Assembly: GCF_017640745.1 (NCBI RefSeq)
Contig: NZ_JAEPQA010000025.1
Coordinates: forward strand, 1 to 64,000
Source of the DNA: Nisaea sp.
GTDB lineage: Bacteria; Pseudomonadota; Alphaproteobacteria; Thalassobaculales; Thalassobaculaceae
Direction of reading: 5' to 3'
DNA: 64,000 nucleotides
Under the pieces are notes generated by a model, which had not been told where the DNA came from, made no database searches, and was given only the letters and a program-made list of their open reading frames with translations. Positions within the stretch are counted from its first letter, which is position 1, and each line of letters begins with the position of its first letter. The translations under genes were made by a program, and so were the position numbers. Positions 27,913-36,493 of this stretch are shown piece after piece.

Positions 27913-28896
27913 TTAGGGCACCAGAACGGCCGCGCCCTGCAAGCGCCCCTCCCGCAGGTCCGAGAGCGCTCGGTTGGCATCGTCGAGCGGATAGGTCTGG
28001 ACCGTTGTCCTGACCGGCACTTTCGGCGCCAGCTCCAGGAACTCCTCCGCATCGCGCCGCGTCAGGTTAGCCACCGAGACAATTTTCTTTTCCCGCCACA
28101 GGATATCATAGGGAAACCCCGGGATATCCGACATGTGGATGCCGCCGCAAACCACCGTACCGCCCGGCCGGATCGCCCTGAGCGCCAGCGGAACCAGATC
28201 GCCCACGGGCGCGAAGAGGATCGCGGCGTCCAGCTCCTCTGGCGGCAGTTCGTCCGAATCCCCCGCCCAGACGGCACCGAGAGAGCGCGCGAAATCCTTC
28301 GCCGCCTTGTCGCCCGGACGCACGAAGCCGTAGATCTCCCGACCCTGCCAGAGCGCGACCTGGATCAGGATATGCGCCGCGGCGCCGAAGCCGTATAGGC
28401 CGAGCCGCCTGCCCTCTCCCGCCATGCGCAGGCAGCGATAGCCGATCAGGCCGGCGCAGAGCAGCGGGGCCGCCTCGGCGTCGGAATAGAACTCCGGGAT
28501 CGGAAAACAGTATCGGGCATCTGCGACGAGGTACTCCCCATAGCCGCCGTCCAGCGTGTAGCCGGTGAAGCGCGCTTCGGGACAGAGGTTCTCCTGCCCC
28601 TCAAGACAGTAACGGCATTCCCCGCAGGTCCAGCCGAGCCAGGGGACCCCGACCCTCGTGCCTTCGGAAAGCTCCGTGACACCGCTTCCCAGCGCCTCGA
28701 CCGTCCCCACCACCTCGTGGCCGGGCACAACATGCGGCTTGGGGTCCGGCAGATCGCCGTCAACCACATGCAGATCCGTGCGGCAGACGGCGCAGGCATG
28801 GACCCGGACCAGAACATCTCCCGGCCCCGGCTCCGGCTGCGGACGTTCGACTGCCGATAGGGCCTCGCACGGCCCGTTGATCTCCATCACCCGCAC
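27913..28896 (-). CDS. Zinc-dependent alcohol dehydrogenase (AdhA/AdhP-like)
   Basis: 327-residue medium-chain dehydrogenase. Catalytic zinc ligands lie in ACAVCRTDLHV and GHEVVGTV; structural zinc is bound by the cysteines of CGECRYCLEGQENLC at about residues 91-105. The NAD(P) fold is shown by LGLYGFGAAAHILIQVAL. The missing ~10 residues relative to horse-liver-type enzymes and the pattern GYTLDGGYGEY fit the bacterial AdhA/cinnamyl-alcohol-like group, which oxidises primary alcohols or reduces aldehydes. Start is GTG 28896 with GGAG upstream; ATG 28887 is an alternative. It stands alone. Confidence 0.9.
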   Translation of the reverse strand: MRVMEINGPCEALSAVERPQPEPGPGDVLVRVHACAVCRTDLHVVDGDLPDPKPHVVPGHEVVGTVEALGSGVTELSEGTRVGVPWLGWTCGECRYCLEGQENLCPEARFTGYTLDGGYGEYLVADARYCFPIPEFYSDAEAAPLLCAGLIGYRCLRMAGEGRRLGLYGFGAAAHILIQVALWQGREIYGFVRPGDKAAKDFARSLGAVWAGDSDELPPEELDAAILFAPVGDLVPLALRAIRPGGTVVCGGIHMSDIPGFPYDILWREKKIVSVANLTRRDAEEFLELAPKVPVRTTVQTYPLDDANRALSDLREGRLQGAAVLVP

Positions 28897-28982
28897 GCGT
28901 CGTTCTCCAAACCCGCTACCAGTGATTGGCCAAATTCACGCTTGAAAACATTGGATTAGGCTGACCAAGCCAGATTCGGCAA

Positions 28983-29369
28983 TTAGACTTCAACATCCGC
29001 TTCCTCGGACCTTCGAAACAACAAGAGTACAATTAGAGGAAGGTTCAAAACCGGCAAGACATAGATGAGCGCCAACCATCTAGGCCAATTAAGGCTATTC
29101 AGTCGCATCACAACCCAGGAAATCTGAATTCCACCGACGATCGCGACAGCAAGAAAATAGGGGAACAAAAACTGGGTCATCTCGTGCGCAGAAACGAAAA
29201 CCGGCAATGGGAAAACCCAAATTGTTCCCAATATTACAATGCGATATTCATCGAGTGTCGCACCTGATTTTTTAAAACCACCCGATACTACGGCTAGCGA
29301 AAAAAGACAAAAAAGAGCGTAAGCAATAACCAACAATGGGAAAAAGCCTGCGGATGCGTCGAAGCCCAT
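28983..29369 (-). CDS. Small hypothetical membrane protein, AT-rich
   Basis: 128 residues with four hydrophobic segments (about 10-30, 44-60, 66-86, 98-118), so a four-helix inner-membrane protein with a short acidic C-terminus. I recognise no family. A strong ribosome site (AGGAGAAGGTG) precedes the ATG at 29369. The DNA is visibly richer in A and T than both neighbours (many AAA, ATT and TTT codons), which suggests recent acquisition. It lies 12 bases downstream of aceK's stop on the same strand, so it may be co-transcribed with it. Confidence 0.7.
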   Translation of the reverse strand: MGFDASAGFFPLLVIAYALFCLFSLAVVSGGFKKSGATLDEYRIVILGTIWVFPLPVFVSAHEMTQFLFPYFLAVAIVGGIQISWVVMRLNSLNWPRWLALIYVLPVLNLPLIVLLLFRRSEEADVEV

Positions 29370-29381
29370 AGCACCTTCTCC

Positions 29382-31199
29382 TCAGCTCCCCGGATGCAGC
29401 CGGCAGGCCTCGCGGTACGGCGTCAGGCGCGGCACCTGGCCCTGTTCGAGCCTGCTCTGCATGTCGGTCCAGTAGTCCATCGTCAGCAGTTCGCCATGCG
29501 ACTCGCGGAAAATCCTCCGGAGGTTCCGGTCCTCGATCCTGAGATGGGTTTCCAGCTCCTCCGGCAGGAAGATCACGCCTTCCTCGAAGAACCAGTCGGG
29601 AATGTCCTCCTCGCCGTCGAAGCGGTTCTGGTTGGTGCGCACCTTCACGTCCGTCAGGTCCTCGATGGCGTCATAGTCGAAGAGATAGACCTTGAGGATC
29701 TTGCTGACCCCGTAATTGCGGCCGTCGAGATCCTTGTTGAAGATATTGGCGGCGGCGTTGTTGGCGATGCACTGGCCGAGATTGCCGATAGCGATCTCCG
29801 CCTCGGCCTCGTCCGCCTGCTCCATGAAGACCGGGAACGGCGTCATCTTGATCTGCACGATCAGATGACGGAACAGCAACCCGGCGCCGGTCTGGATCAC
29901 GTTCTCGCCCGCGTTCTCGAGGATCTCGTGGCGCAGATCGTCGGTGAAGTAATCGGCCGGCAGGGTGACGTTGTAATAGATCACGTTGTCGAGCATGGAG
30001 CCGGCCCGGTTGATCTCATGCACGCGGCTGTATTTCTGCAGCACCGAGCGCACGCCCGGGAACTTGCCCCATTTGTATCCGGCTGTCGGATGGTCGCGGA
30101 TCACCTTGGCGACGTAACCGAGTGACGGCGCGGAGAATCCGATGGCGACCGTGCCGCGCGGGCCGACCGCATGGTCGAGCCGCTCGCCGCTCTGCATCAG
30201 CTCGCGCTCGATCTGCCGGATGACGGCGATCTTGCCGATGTGATTGTAGCCGATGGTCGAATATTGCAGCCCGTGCGGACGGTCGGGCATCAGCTCGAAC
30301 AGAAAGGACGCCATCTCGTGATAATGCTCCGAGGTGACGTGGAAATTCGCGAGCGTCGAACTGAAGACATATTGCAGATCGTCGGAGCCGAGGATGACCG
30401 CGTCGACATGGATGCCGTCCGCCTCGTTCAGCAGCGCGACGCCGAGCGGCACCGGCTCTCCGCCCTCGATCAGCAGGCGGCCGACCAGATAAGCGCCCCG
30501 GTTCCGGTAAAAACCGGCATCCGCCATCTCGATCGCCCGGATCCGGTCCGCGCCGGGCGCCTCCTCGAGAATCCGTGCGGCCACCGCCGCCGCATCGCTG
30601 TCGAGGTCGCGCCAGCGCCGGGAAAACCCGGCCAGTGTCAGAACGGGAACGAGATGCTCTGCCTGCAATGGCCCATCTGCGCCAAAAACGCGGGTCACGA
30701 CCGGATGCGCCGCCTTGTCCTCGTCCCGCGCCCGGGCGCTCGAGTAGGTCGAGGCCCGCCACATCCCGGCATGGACCTGACGGCGCACGGAATTGAGGAA
30801 GGCATAGGCGAGGTCGGCGTGATAAAGCCCCTCGATCAACGGCAGATAGCGCTCCTCGACCTCGGCCCAGAAGGCGTCGCGCCCCTGCACGTCGGGGCAA
30901 TGCAACAGGATGACCGGCACCAGCGTCTCGACCGTGGCGCCGTAGATCCCGAGCCGTTCCTGGCTGAGCGCGATCGAGGCGGGCCAGTCCCGCGCCTCGA
31001 AGGCGGCCTTGGCGAGCCCGGCGATCTGCCGGAAGCGGCGGTAATAGTCTGTGAAACCGCCGTGGATCAGGGCCGCGACCGACTCGATCCGTTCCGCCTC
31101 GCTGGCGGCGGCTTCCAGTTCCTCCTGTGCCGCCGCCGCGATGGTCGGCGTGCGGAGCGTCGTAGCGCCCCGGCGGATCGACTGGGCCGCATGAGTCAC
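29382..31199 (-). CDS. aceK: Isocitrate dehydrogenase kinase/phosphatase
   Basis: 605 residues. Bifunctional enzyme that phosphorylates and dephosphorylates isocitrate dehydrogenase, controlling flux between the TCA cycle and glyoxylate shunt. The regulatory N-terminal half (STIGYNHIGKIAV region at its end) is followed by the kinase-like half: SLGYVAKVIRD (ATP-binding lysine), NNAAANIFNKDLDGRNYGV (catalytic loop), VYLFDYDAIEDLTDV (metal-binding aspartates) and the C-terminal YWTDMQSRLEQGQVPRLTPY. All match AceK of enteric bacteria in order. The start is GTG 31199, overlapping the stop of the upstream lipoprotein (GTGA). No aceA or aceB is in the window; icd must be elsewhere. Confidence 0.93.
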   Translation of the reverse strand: MTHAAQSIRRGATTLRTPTIAAAAQEELEAAASEAERIESVAALIHGGFTDYYRRFRQIAGLAKAAFEARDWPASIALSQERLGIYGATVETLVPVILLHCPDVQGRDAFWAEVEERYLPLIEGLYHADLAYAFLNSVRRQVHAGMWRASTYSSARARDEDKAAHPVVTRVFGADGPLQAEHLVPVLTLAGFSRRWRDLDSDAAAVAARILEEAPGADRIRAIEMADAGFYRNRGAYLVGRLLIEGGEPVPLGVALLNEADGIHVDAVILGSDDLQYVFSSTLANFHVTSEHYHEMASFLFELMPDRPHGLQYSTIGYNHIGKIAVIRQIERELMQSGERLDHAVGPRGTVAIGFSAPSLGYVAKVIRDHPTAGYKWGKFPGVRSVLQKYSRVHEINRAGSMLDNVIYYNVTLPADYFTDDLRHEILENAGENVIQTGAGLLFRHLIVQIKMTPFPVFMEQADEAEAEIAIGNLGQCIANNAAANIFNKDLDGRNYGVSKILKVYLFDYDAIEDLTDVKVRTNQNRFDGEEDIPDWFFEEGVIFLPEELETHLRIEDRNLRRIFRESHGELLTMDYWTDMQSRLEQGQVPRLTPYREACRLHPGS

Positions 31200-31408
31200 T
31201 TGGCGGCCGCCCGGTACTCGCAGCGCGGCATGCGGGCGTTGGTCTCGGAGCCGTCCGGGCAGACGTTCTGGCAGTTGCCGACGCTCTCGCAGAGCGCTGC
31301 GGCGGCGTTCCGGCCGGTCTGCATCCAGTCGATCGTCGAGCAGCCCGGAAGAGCTGCCAACGAGACAAGAAGAATCAAAAGAAACCCGAGTCTGCTCCGC
31401 TGCCTCAT
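31196..31408 (-). CDS. Small cysteine-rich lipoprotein
   Basis: 70 residues. Signal segment RLGFLLILLVSLAALPGC with lipobox ALPGC (Cys23), then a short mature part with four more cysteines (ALCESVGNCQNVCPDG and PRCEY). The cysteines could form two disulphides in the periplasm. I recognise no named family. Its stop overlaps the aceK GTG by four bases, so translation of aceK is probably coupled to it, yet it has no obvious role in isocitrate dehydrogenase control. Confidence 0.78.
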   Translation of the reverse strand: MRQRSRLGFLLILLVSLAALPGCSTIDWMQTGRNAAAALCESVGNCQNVCPDGSETNARMPRCEYRAAAK

Positions 31409-31447
31409 GGCCCGGTCCTCCCGGACGAGAGCCTACCCCAAAGCGGA

Positions 31448-31472
31448 ACGGGCGGCCACAAGGACCGCCCGT
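31448..31472 (-). terminator. Probable terminator after 3-hydroxyacyl-CoA dehydrogenase
   Basis: An 8-bp stem (31448-31455 with 31465-31472, ACGGGCGG with CCGCCCGT) lies 25 bases after the dehydrogenase stop. The T-rich tail on the minus strand is weak (TTCCGCTTT), so termination efficiency is uncertain. Confidence 0.5.
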
Positions 31473-31496
31473 CGAAATCGCGAAAGGGTTGCGGGA

Positions 31497-32372
31497 TCAG
31501 CCGACCCGCTTGCCCTTCTCGTCGTAGCGGTACCAGCCGCGGCCGGTGCGGCGTCCGTGGCGGCCGGCGGCGACCACCTGGCGCAGGATCGGGCGCGGAT
31601 GGAAACGCTCGCCATAGGCCTCGTGCAGGATCTCGGCGACCTGCAGGTTCAGCGTGTTGGAGATGTTGTCCATCAGTTCGAACGGGCCGACCGGATGGCC
31701 GAGACCGAGCTTGCAGCCGGTGTCGATGTCTTCCGGCGTGCAGGCGCCTTCCTCGACCAGGCGGAGGACCTCGTCCCACATCGCGAAGAGGATACGGTTG
31801 ACGGCGAAGCCGACCACGTCCTTGACATCGATCGGGGTCTTCCCGGCCTCGACGCAGGCATTGCGCGCCGCCTCGATGACCGCGTCGTCGGTATCCATGC
31901 CGCGGATCACCTCGACCAGCTTCATGCGGCTGACCGGCGAGAAGAAATGCAGGCCGCAGAAACGGGACTGGCGCTTCTCGGAGAAGTAGGAGGCCAGCAC
32001 CGAGATCGAGATGCTGGAGGTGTTGGAGGCGATGATCGCGTCGTCCTTACAGACCGCGTCCAGGGTCTTGTAGACCTCGGCCTTCACCTTCTCGTCCTCG
32101 AACACCGCCTCGATCACCAGATCGCGATCGCCATAGGCGGAGAGGTCGGTGACGAAGCTGATATTGCCCAGCGCGGTCGCCATGTCCTCTTCCGCCCAGA
32201 ACTTGCGGGCGACGCCGGACTCGAGCGTCCTCTTGATCCCGGCCTCGGCCTTGTCCAGGCGCGCCTGCTCCGGCTCCATGATCATCACGTCCTTGCCCGC
32301 CATGGCGAAGACGAGCGCGATCTCCGAACCCATCATTCCGGCGCCGACGACGCCGATCTTGTTCACTGACAT
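31497..32372 (-). CDS. 3-hydroxyacyl-CoA dehydrogenase
   Basis: 291 residues. Soluble single-function enzyme oxidising L-3-hydroxyacyl-CoA to 3-ketoacyl-CoA with NAD. The nucleotide-binding loop is GVVGAGMMGSEIALVFAMAG; the catalytic pair is in SNTSSISIS and GLHFFSPVSRMKLVEVI (His), with the glutamate in the same segment. The C-terminal domain (GFAVNRILFAMWDEVLRLVE, GHPVGPFELMD) is complete. Length fits the Hbd/PaaH group. Last gene of the thiolase-SDR-acyl-CoA dehydrogenase-HAD operon, completing a beta-oxidation set that lacks only the hydratase. SD GAGGAGG precedes the ATG. Confidence 0.93.
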   Translation of the reverse strand: MSVNKIGVVGAGMMGSEIALVFAMAGKDVMIMEPEQARLDKAEAGIKRTLESGVARKFWAEEDMATALGNISFVTDLSAYGDRDLVIEAVFEDEKVKAEVYKTLDAVCKDDAIIASNTSSISISVLASYFSEKRQSRFCGLHFFSPVSRMKLVEVIRGMDTDDAVIEAARNACVEAGKTPIDVKDVVGFAVNRILFAMWDEVLRLVEEGACTPEDIDTGCKLGLGHPVGPFELMDNISNTLNLQVAEILHEAYGERFHPRPILRQVVAAGRHGRRTGRGWYRYDEKGKRVG

Positions 32373-32458
32373 CCCATCCTCCTCGAAGGTCTCATGTTCG
32401 ATGAAAACTGTTGGCTGCCTTGGTATAGGCTCGCCCGCGGCGGTTCAAGCGATCCCCG

Positions 32459-34255
32459 CTAGAAAGACTCGCCGGGCATCCGGAAGACCGTATCGTCGCC
32501 GGATTCAAGCAGCGTCAGCAGAGGTCCGGCGCGCGGCAGCAGCCAGGCGAAGACAAAGCGGCAGGTTTCAATCTTTCCAGTGAGGAAAGCGCCATCTCCG
32601 GCACCGTCGGCCAACAGGCGCTCCGCGGTCAGGGCCTGCGCGAGCCAGACCCTGGCGAGGGCGAGATAGCCCGCGGCATCCATGAAGGCGGCCGCATTGG
32701 CGAGCGTCCGGCGCGGATCCTCCGCGAGCCGCCCAAGGATGGTCTCCGCGAGGCTCGCGAAACGGTCTGAGACCGCCTCCAGCTCTTCGGCCAGTGGGCG
32801 GAGCGTGGTGACTGACTTCGCAGCTGCGGCGGTTTCAGCGATGCCGCCCCGAAACAGCGCAAAGGAGCGACCGTCCGCCTGCCCCAGCTTGCGGCCCATC
32901 AGATCGATCGCCTGGATGCCGTTGGCGCCCTCGTGGATCGGGTTGAGCCGGTTGTCGCGCCAGAACTGCTCCACCGGAAAGTCGCGCGTATAGCCGGCGC
33001 CGCCATGGATCTGGATCGCCGCGTCGTTCGCCTCCAGCGCACGGTCGGAAAGGAAGGACTTGATCACAGGCGTCAGGAAGTCGAGCAGCAGCCCGGCATC
33101 GCGCCGCACTGCCTCGTCGGAATGGGTGCGCTGGTCGTCGACCAGCAGCGCCGCCCCGAGACAGAGTGCGAGCCCGCCCTCCGCCACCGCCTTCTGCAGC
33201 AGCAGCATCCGGCGGATGTCGGCGTGCTCGATCAGCGGGATCTGCGGGCTCGTCGCGTCCTTACCGTCCGGATGCCGTCCCTGCGGCCGTGTCCGGGCAT
33301 AGTCGAGAGAGTGCAGATAGCCGGTATAGGCGAGCGCGACGGCGCCGGAGCCGACGCCGATGCGGGCTTCGTTCATCATGTGAAACATGTAGGTGAGGCC
33401 GCGGTTCCGCTCGCCAATGAGCTCGCCGATGCAGGGTGCGCCCTCGCCGAGATTGATCACCGTGTTGACGGTGCCACGATAGCCCATCTTGTGATTGAGC
33501 CCGGCCAGCACGACGCCGTTCTCCCGGCCGGGATTTCCGTCCGCGTCCAGCCGGTAGCGCGGCACGAGAAAGAGCGAGAGCCCCTTCACGCCCGGCGGCG
33601 CGTCCGGCGTCCGCGCGAGCACCAGATGAACGATGTTCTCCGCCATTTCGTGCTCACCTCCGGAGATCCACATCTTGGTGCCGGTGAGCGACCAGGCCCC
33701 GTCCTCCTGAGGCTTCGCCAGCGTGCGGACGTCGGAAAGCGAGGAGCCGGCATGGGGTTCCGACAGCATCATGGTGCCGAAGAAGCGCCCGTCGGTCAGC
33801 GGCGCGAGGAAGCGTTCCTTCTGGCTCTCGCTGCCATGCGCCGCGATCAGGTTGCCGGCGGCGATGGTGAGAAAGGGATAAGCGACAGTCGAGAGGTTCG
33901 CCGCCTGGAAGTTCGCGAAGGCGGCCTGCGTCACCACCCAGGGAAGCTGCATCCCGCCGACCGCCTCGTCGTGGTGCGCGGCGGCGAAGCCGGCCTCGCT
34001 GAAGGCGGCGATGGCGGGCCCTATGTCGGGGTGGACGACGATCTTGCCGTTCTCGATCCGCGGCTCGTCGAGATCGGAGGCCCTGTTGTGCGGACGGAAC
34101 TTCTCCGCCGCGATGCGCCGGGCGGTCCCGATCACGGCGTCCCAGGTCTCGCGCCCCTGCCCCGCAAAACGCGGACGGTCCGCCAGCCGCGCGATGCCGA
34201 GATGGTCGTGCAGCAGAAAGGCGAGATCCCGCTCCCGGATCAGGAAGTCCTGCAC
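32459..34255 (-). CDS. Acyl-CoA dehydrogenase, ~600-residue class
   Basis: 598-residue FAD enzyme that introduces the alpha-beta double bond in acyl-CoA. It belongs to the long form (FadE5/DmdC-like) with an extra C-terminal helical domain. Visible: N-terminal FLIRERDLAFLLHDHLGI, FAD-binding MMLSEPHAGSSLSDVRT and MWISGGEHEM, QIHGGAGYTRDFPVEQFWRD, and the base region NPIHEGANGIQ with the putative catalytic glutamate. Start is GTG 34255, one base after the SDR stop; a TTG at 34270 is the alternative. Chain length preference is not readable; aromatic-CoA or branched acyl-CoA substrates are possible given the neighbours. Confidence 0.9.
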   Translation of the reverse strand: MQDFLIRERDLAFLLHDHLGIARLADRPRFAGQGRETWDAVIGTARRIAAEKFRPHNRASDLDEPRIENGKIVVHPDIGPAIAAFSEAGFAAAHHDEAVGGMQLPWVVTQAAFANFQAANLSTVAYPFLTIAAGNLIAAHGSESQKERFLAPLTDGRFFGTMMLSEPHAGSSLSDVRTLAKPQEDGAWSLTGTKMWISGGEHEMAENIVHLVLARTPDAPPGVKGLSLFLVPRYRLDADGNPGRENGVVLAGLNHKMGYRGTVNTVINLGEGAPCIGELIGERNRGLTYMFHMMNEARIGVGSGAVALAYTGYLHSLDYARTRPQGRHPDGKDATSPQIPLIEHADIRRMLLLQKAVAEGGLALCLGAALLVDDQRTHSDEAVRRDAGLLLDFLTPVIKSFLSDRALEANDAAIQIHGGAGYTRDFPVEQFWRDNRLNPIHEGANGIQAIDLMGRKLGQADGRSFALFRGGIAETAAAAKSVTTLRPLAEELEAVSDRFASLAETILGRLAEDPRRTLANAAAFMDAAGYLALARVWLAQALTAERLLADGAGDGAFLTGKIETCRFVFAWLLPRAGPLLTLLESGDDTVFRMPGESF

Positions 34256-34256
34256 G

Positions 34257-35009
34257 TCAGCGGAGCGCAAAGCCGCCGTCGACAGTGACGACGGAGCCGG
34301 TCATGTAGGCGCCCGCGTCCGAAGCGAGCAGCAGCAGCGCGCCGTCGAGATCGTGGGTCTGGCCGAGCCGACGCTGCGGGATGGTCTTGATCATCTGCTG
34401 ACCCGGCGGGGTCTGGAAGAACTCGCTGTTGATCGGCGTCTCGATATAGCCGGGCGCAATCGCGTTCACCCGGATGTTGTGGCGCGAGAGCTCCAGCGCC
34501 ATCGCCCTGTTCAGCTGCAGCAGCCCGCCCTTGGAGGCGCAGTAGGTCGAGAGCATGCCGATCACCTCGGTGCCGAGGATCGAGGAGATATTGATGATCG
34601 AGCCGCCGCCGCTGTCCTTCATCTGCAGTGCCGCCGCCTGGGCGACGAGGAAGCAGCCCTTCAGGTTGGTGTCGAGCACCTGGTCGTAATCCTCGGGCGA
34701 CATCTCCAGGAACGGCTTCTGCACCGCGATCCCGGCATTGTTGACCAGAATGTCGAGCGGGCCGAACTCCTGCGCCGCGACGTCGAGCGCCTCGCGGATC
34801 GAGACCGGATCGGTCACATCCATGGAGACCGCGTGCGCCCGTCCGCCCGCGTCGCGGATCGTCCCCGCGAGGCTTTCCAGCTTTGCCTTCTGGCGCGCGG
34901 CGAGCACGACGGACGCGCCGTGTGCGGCGAGGGTTTCCGCGAAGCGGCTGCCGAGCCCCTGGCTCGCGCCGGTGACGAGCGCGACCTTGCCGGTGAGATC
35001 GAATGACAT
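34257..35009 (-). CDS. Short-chain dehydrogenase/reductase
   Basis: 250-residue classical SDR. Cofactor loop VTGASQGLGSRFAETLA, NNAGIAV, and the catalytic set Ser (NISSILG), Tyr and Lys (STYCASKGG) are intact, as is the C-terminal GYIETPINSEF and TGSVVTVDGGFALR. An alanine-rich segment with Arg after the first strand (AARQKAKLES) suggests NADPH. Start ATG 35009 has GGGAGAG upstream; an upstream in-frame extension overlaps the thiolase stop and is rejected. In this operon it probably acts on a hydroxyacyl-CoA or similar intermediate. Confidence 0.92.
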   Translation of the reverse strand: MSFDLTGKVALVTGASQGLGSRFAETLAAHGASVVLAARQKAKLESLAGTIRDAGGRAHAVSMDVTDPVSIREALDVAAQEFGPLDILVNNAGIAVQKPFLEMSPEDYDQVLDTNLKGCFLVAQAAALQMKDSGGGSIINISSILGTEVIGMLSTYCASKGGLLQLNRAMALELSRHNIRVNAIAPGYIETPINSEFFQTPPGQQMIKTIPQRRLGQTHDLDGALLLLASDAGAYMTGSVVTVDGGFALR

Positions 35010-35023
35010 GAGGTCTCTCCCGT

Positions 35024-36214
35024 TCAGGCGTTCAGGTTTTCGATCAGCACGGCCATTCCCTGGCCGGCGCCCATGCACATGGAGATGCAGGCATAGCGCT
35101 GACCGGATTCCTGCAGGTGATGCATCGCGGTGATGGTCATGCGCACGCCGGTCGCCCCCGGCGGATGACCGATGGAGATCCCGCCGCCGTAATGGTTGGT
35201 CACCGAACGGCTGATCCCGAGCTCCTTCTCGGCATGCAGGTTCACCACCGCGAAAGCCTCGTTGATCTCGTAATAGTCGATGTCGGAGGCCTTCATGCCG
35301 CGCTTTTCCCAGAGCGCGCGGATCGCCGGCACCGGGCCGCAGCCCATGATGCGCGGCGCGACGCCGACGATGGTCCAGTCGACCAGACGGGCGACCGGCT
35401 CGACGCCCTTCGCCTCCATCTCCGCCCGGTCGCCGACCAGCACGAAGGCGGCGCCGTCGGTGACGCCGCTCGAGTTGCCCGGCGTCACCTGGCCGTCCTT
35501 GCGGAAGACCGGCTTCAGCTTGGCCAGCTTCTCCATGGTGATGTCCGGGCGCGGGAACTCGTCGTCGATCATCAGCCGCGTGCCCTTGCGTCCCTCCGGC
35601 ACCTCGATCGGCGCGATCTGGCGGGCGAGGAAACCGGTCGCGATCGCCTTGCCGGCGCGCTGCTGGCTCATCAGGCCCCAGGCATCCATGTCCTCGCGGC
35701 GATACTGGAAATCCGCGGTCAGGCTTTCCGCCGTCGCGCCCATCAGCCCGTGCCCGAACGGGTCGCTATAGACGGACTCGACGCTGTCCTCGAAGCTCTG
35801 CGCGCCGCGCACGACACCCCAGCGCATCCCCTGGTTCAGGAACGGGCCGCGGGAGAAATTCTCGCCGCCGCCGGCGAGCGCGATCTTGCCGTGCCCGGTC
35901 ATGATCTGCTGTGCGGCCGTCAGGATCGCCTGGGTGCCGGAACCGCAGGCCCGGTTCACCTGCAGGGCGCAGCTCTCTTCCTTCATGCCGATATTCATGC
36001 CCGCCACGCGGCCGACATAGTAGCCGTCCGGATCGACCGGGAGAACGTTGCCCCAGACCACGTGATCGATGTCTTCGGGCGAGATTTCGGCATCCTCGAC
36101 GCAGGCCTTCGCGGCATGGGTCGCGAGCGCCGAGAGCGGGATCTCCTTCAGCGACTTGCCGAAATCACCGAACGGCGTCCGCTTGCCGCCCGCAAGCACG
36201 ATTTCCTGAGCCAT
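35024..36214 (-). CDS. Acetyl-CoA acetyltransferase (thiolase)
   Basis: 396-residue thiolase that cleaves 3-ketoacyl-CoA or condenses two acetyl-CoA. The nucleophilic cysteine is in QVNRACGSGTQAI at about residue 90, the histidine in GGISIGHPPGATG, and the second cysteine in ISMCMGAGQGMAV. NEAFAVVNLHAEKEL is present. It is the first gene of a four-gene operon (thiolase, SDR, acyl-CoA dehydrogenase, 3-hydroxyacyl-CoA dehydrogenase) with short spacing. The region upstream is AT-rich and has several TGCA tetramers like those upstream of boxC. Confidence 0.94.
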   Translation of the reverse strand: MAQEIVLAGGKRTPFGDFGKSLKEIPLSALATHAAKACVEDAEISPEDIDHVVWGNVLPVDPDGYYVGRVAGMNIGMKEESCALQVNRACGSGTQAILTAAQQIMTGHGKIALAGGGENFSRGPFLNQGMRWGVVRGAQSFEDSVESVYSDPFGHGLMGATAESLTADFQYRREDMDAWGLMSQQRAGKAIATGFLARQIAPIEVPEGRKGTRLMIDDEFPRPDITMEKLAKLKPVFRKDGQVTPGNSSGVTDGAAFVLVGDRAEMEAKGVEPVARLVDWTIVGVAPRIMGCGPVPAIRALWEKRGMKASDIDYYEINEAFAVVNLHAEKELGISRSVTNHYGGGISIGHPPGATGVRMTITAMHHLQESGQRYACISMCMGAGQGMAVLIENLNA

Positions 36215-36384
36215 TGTTCCTCTACTCCCCTGCGCCCGACTTTACGGCGCGTGTTCTCGTTTGCCGGCGGCGGAACTCTGGACCGAAGCATCGGCGGGGT
36301 GCAAGTGCGATGCGGGAACATATTCCGCCACACCCGACGTCGCCCCGACTGGTGCAGCGGCACGCTGATCCACATCAAATTCGA

Positions 36385-36438
36385 TGCACATTAATTATGC
36401 ATTTACATTTTCTGCTTAGAAAAAATGCAGATTTTGTG
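36385..36438. promoter_or_regulatory. TGCA-rich region upstream of thiolase operon and MCP-like gene
   Basis: In an AT-rich stretch TGCA occurs at 36385-36388, 36398-36401 (together an imperfect inverted repeat, TGCACATTAATTATGCA) and 36426-36429 (TGCAGATTTTGTG, close to the element at 45546). It may be an operator for the same regulator suspected at boxC. The spacing here is not the perfect N6. Confidence 0.3.
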
Positions 36439-36493
36439 ATTCCATAAGACTCTCCGCACTCTCCTTGCCCTTTCCCGCCCGCAGGTTTTTCAC

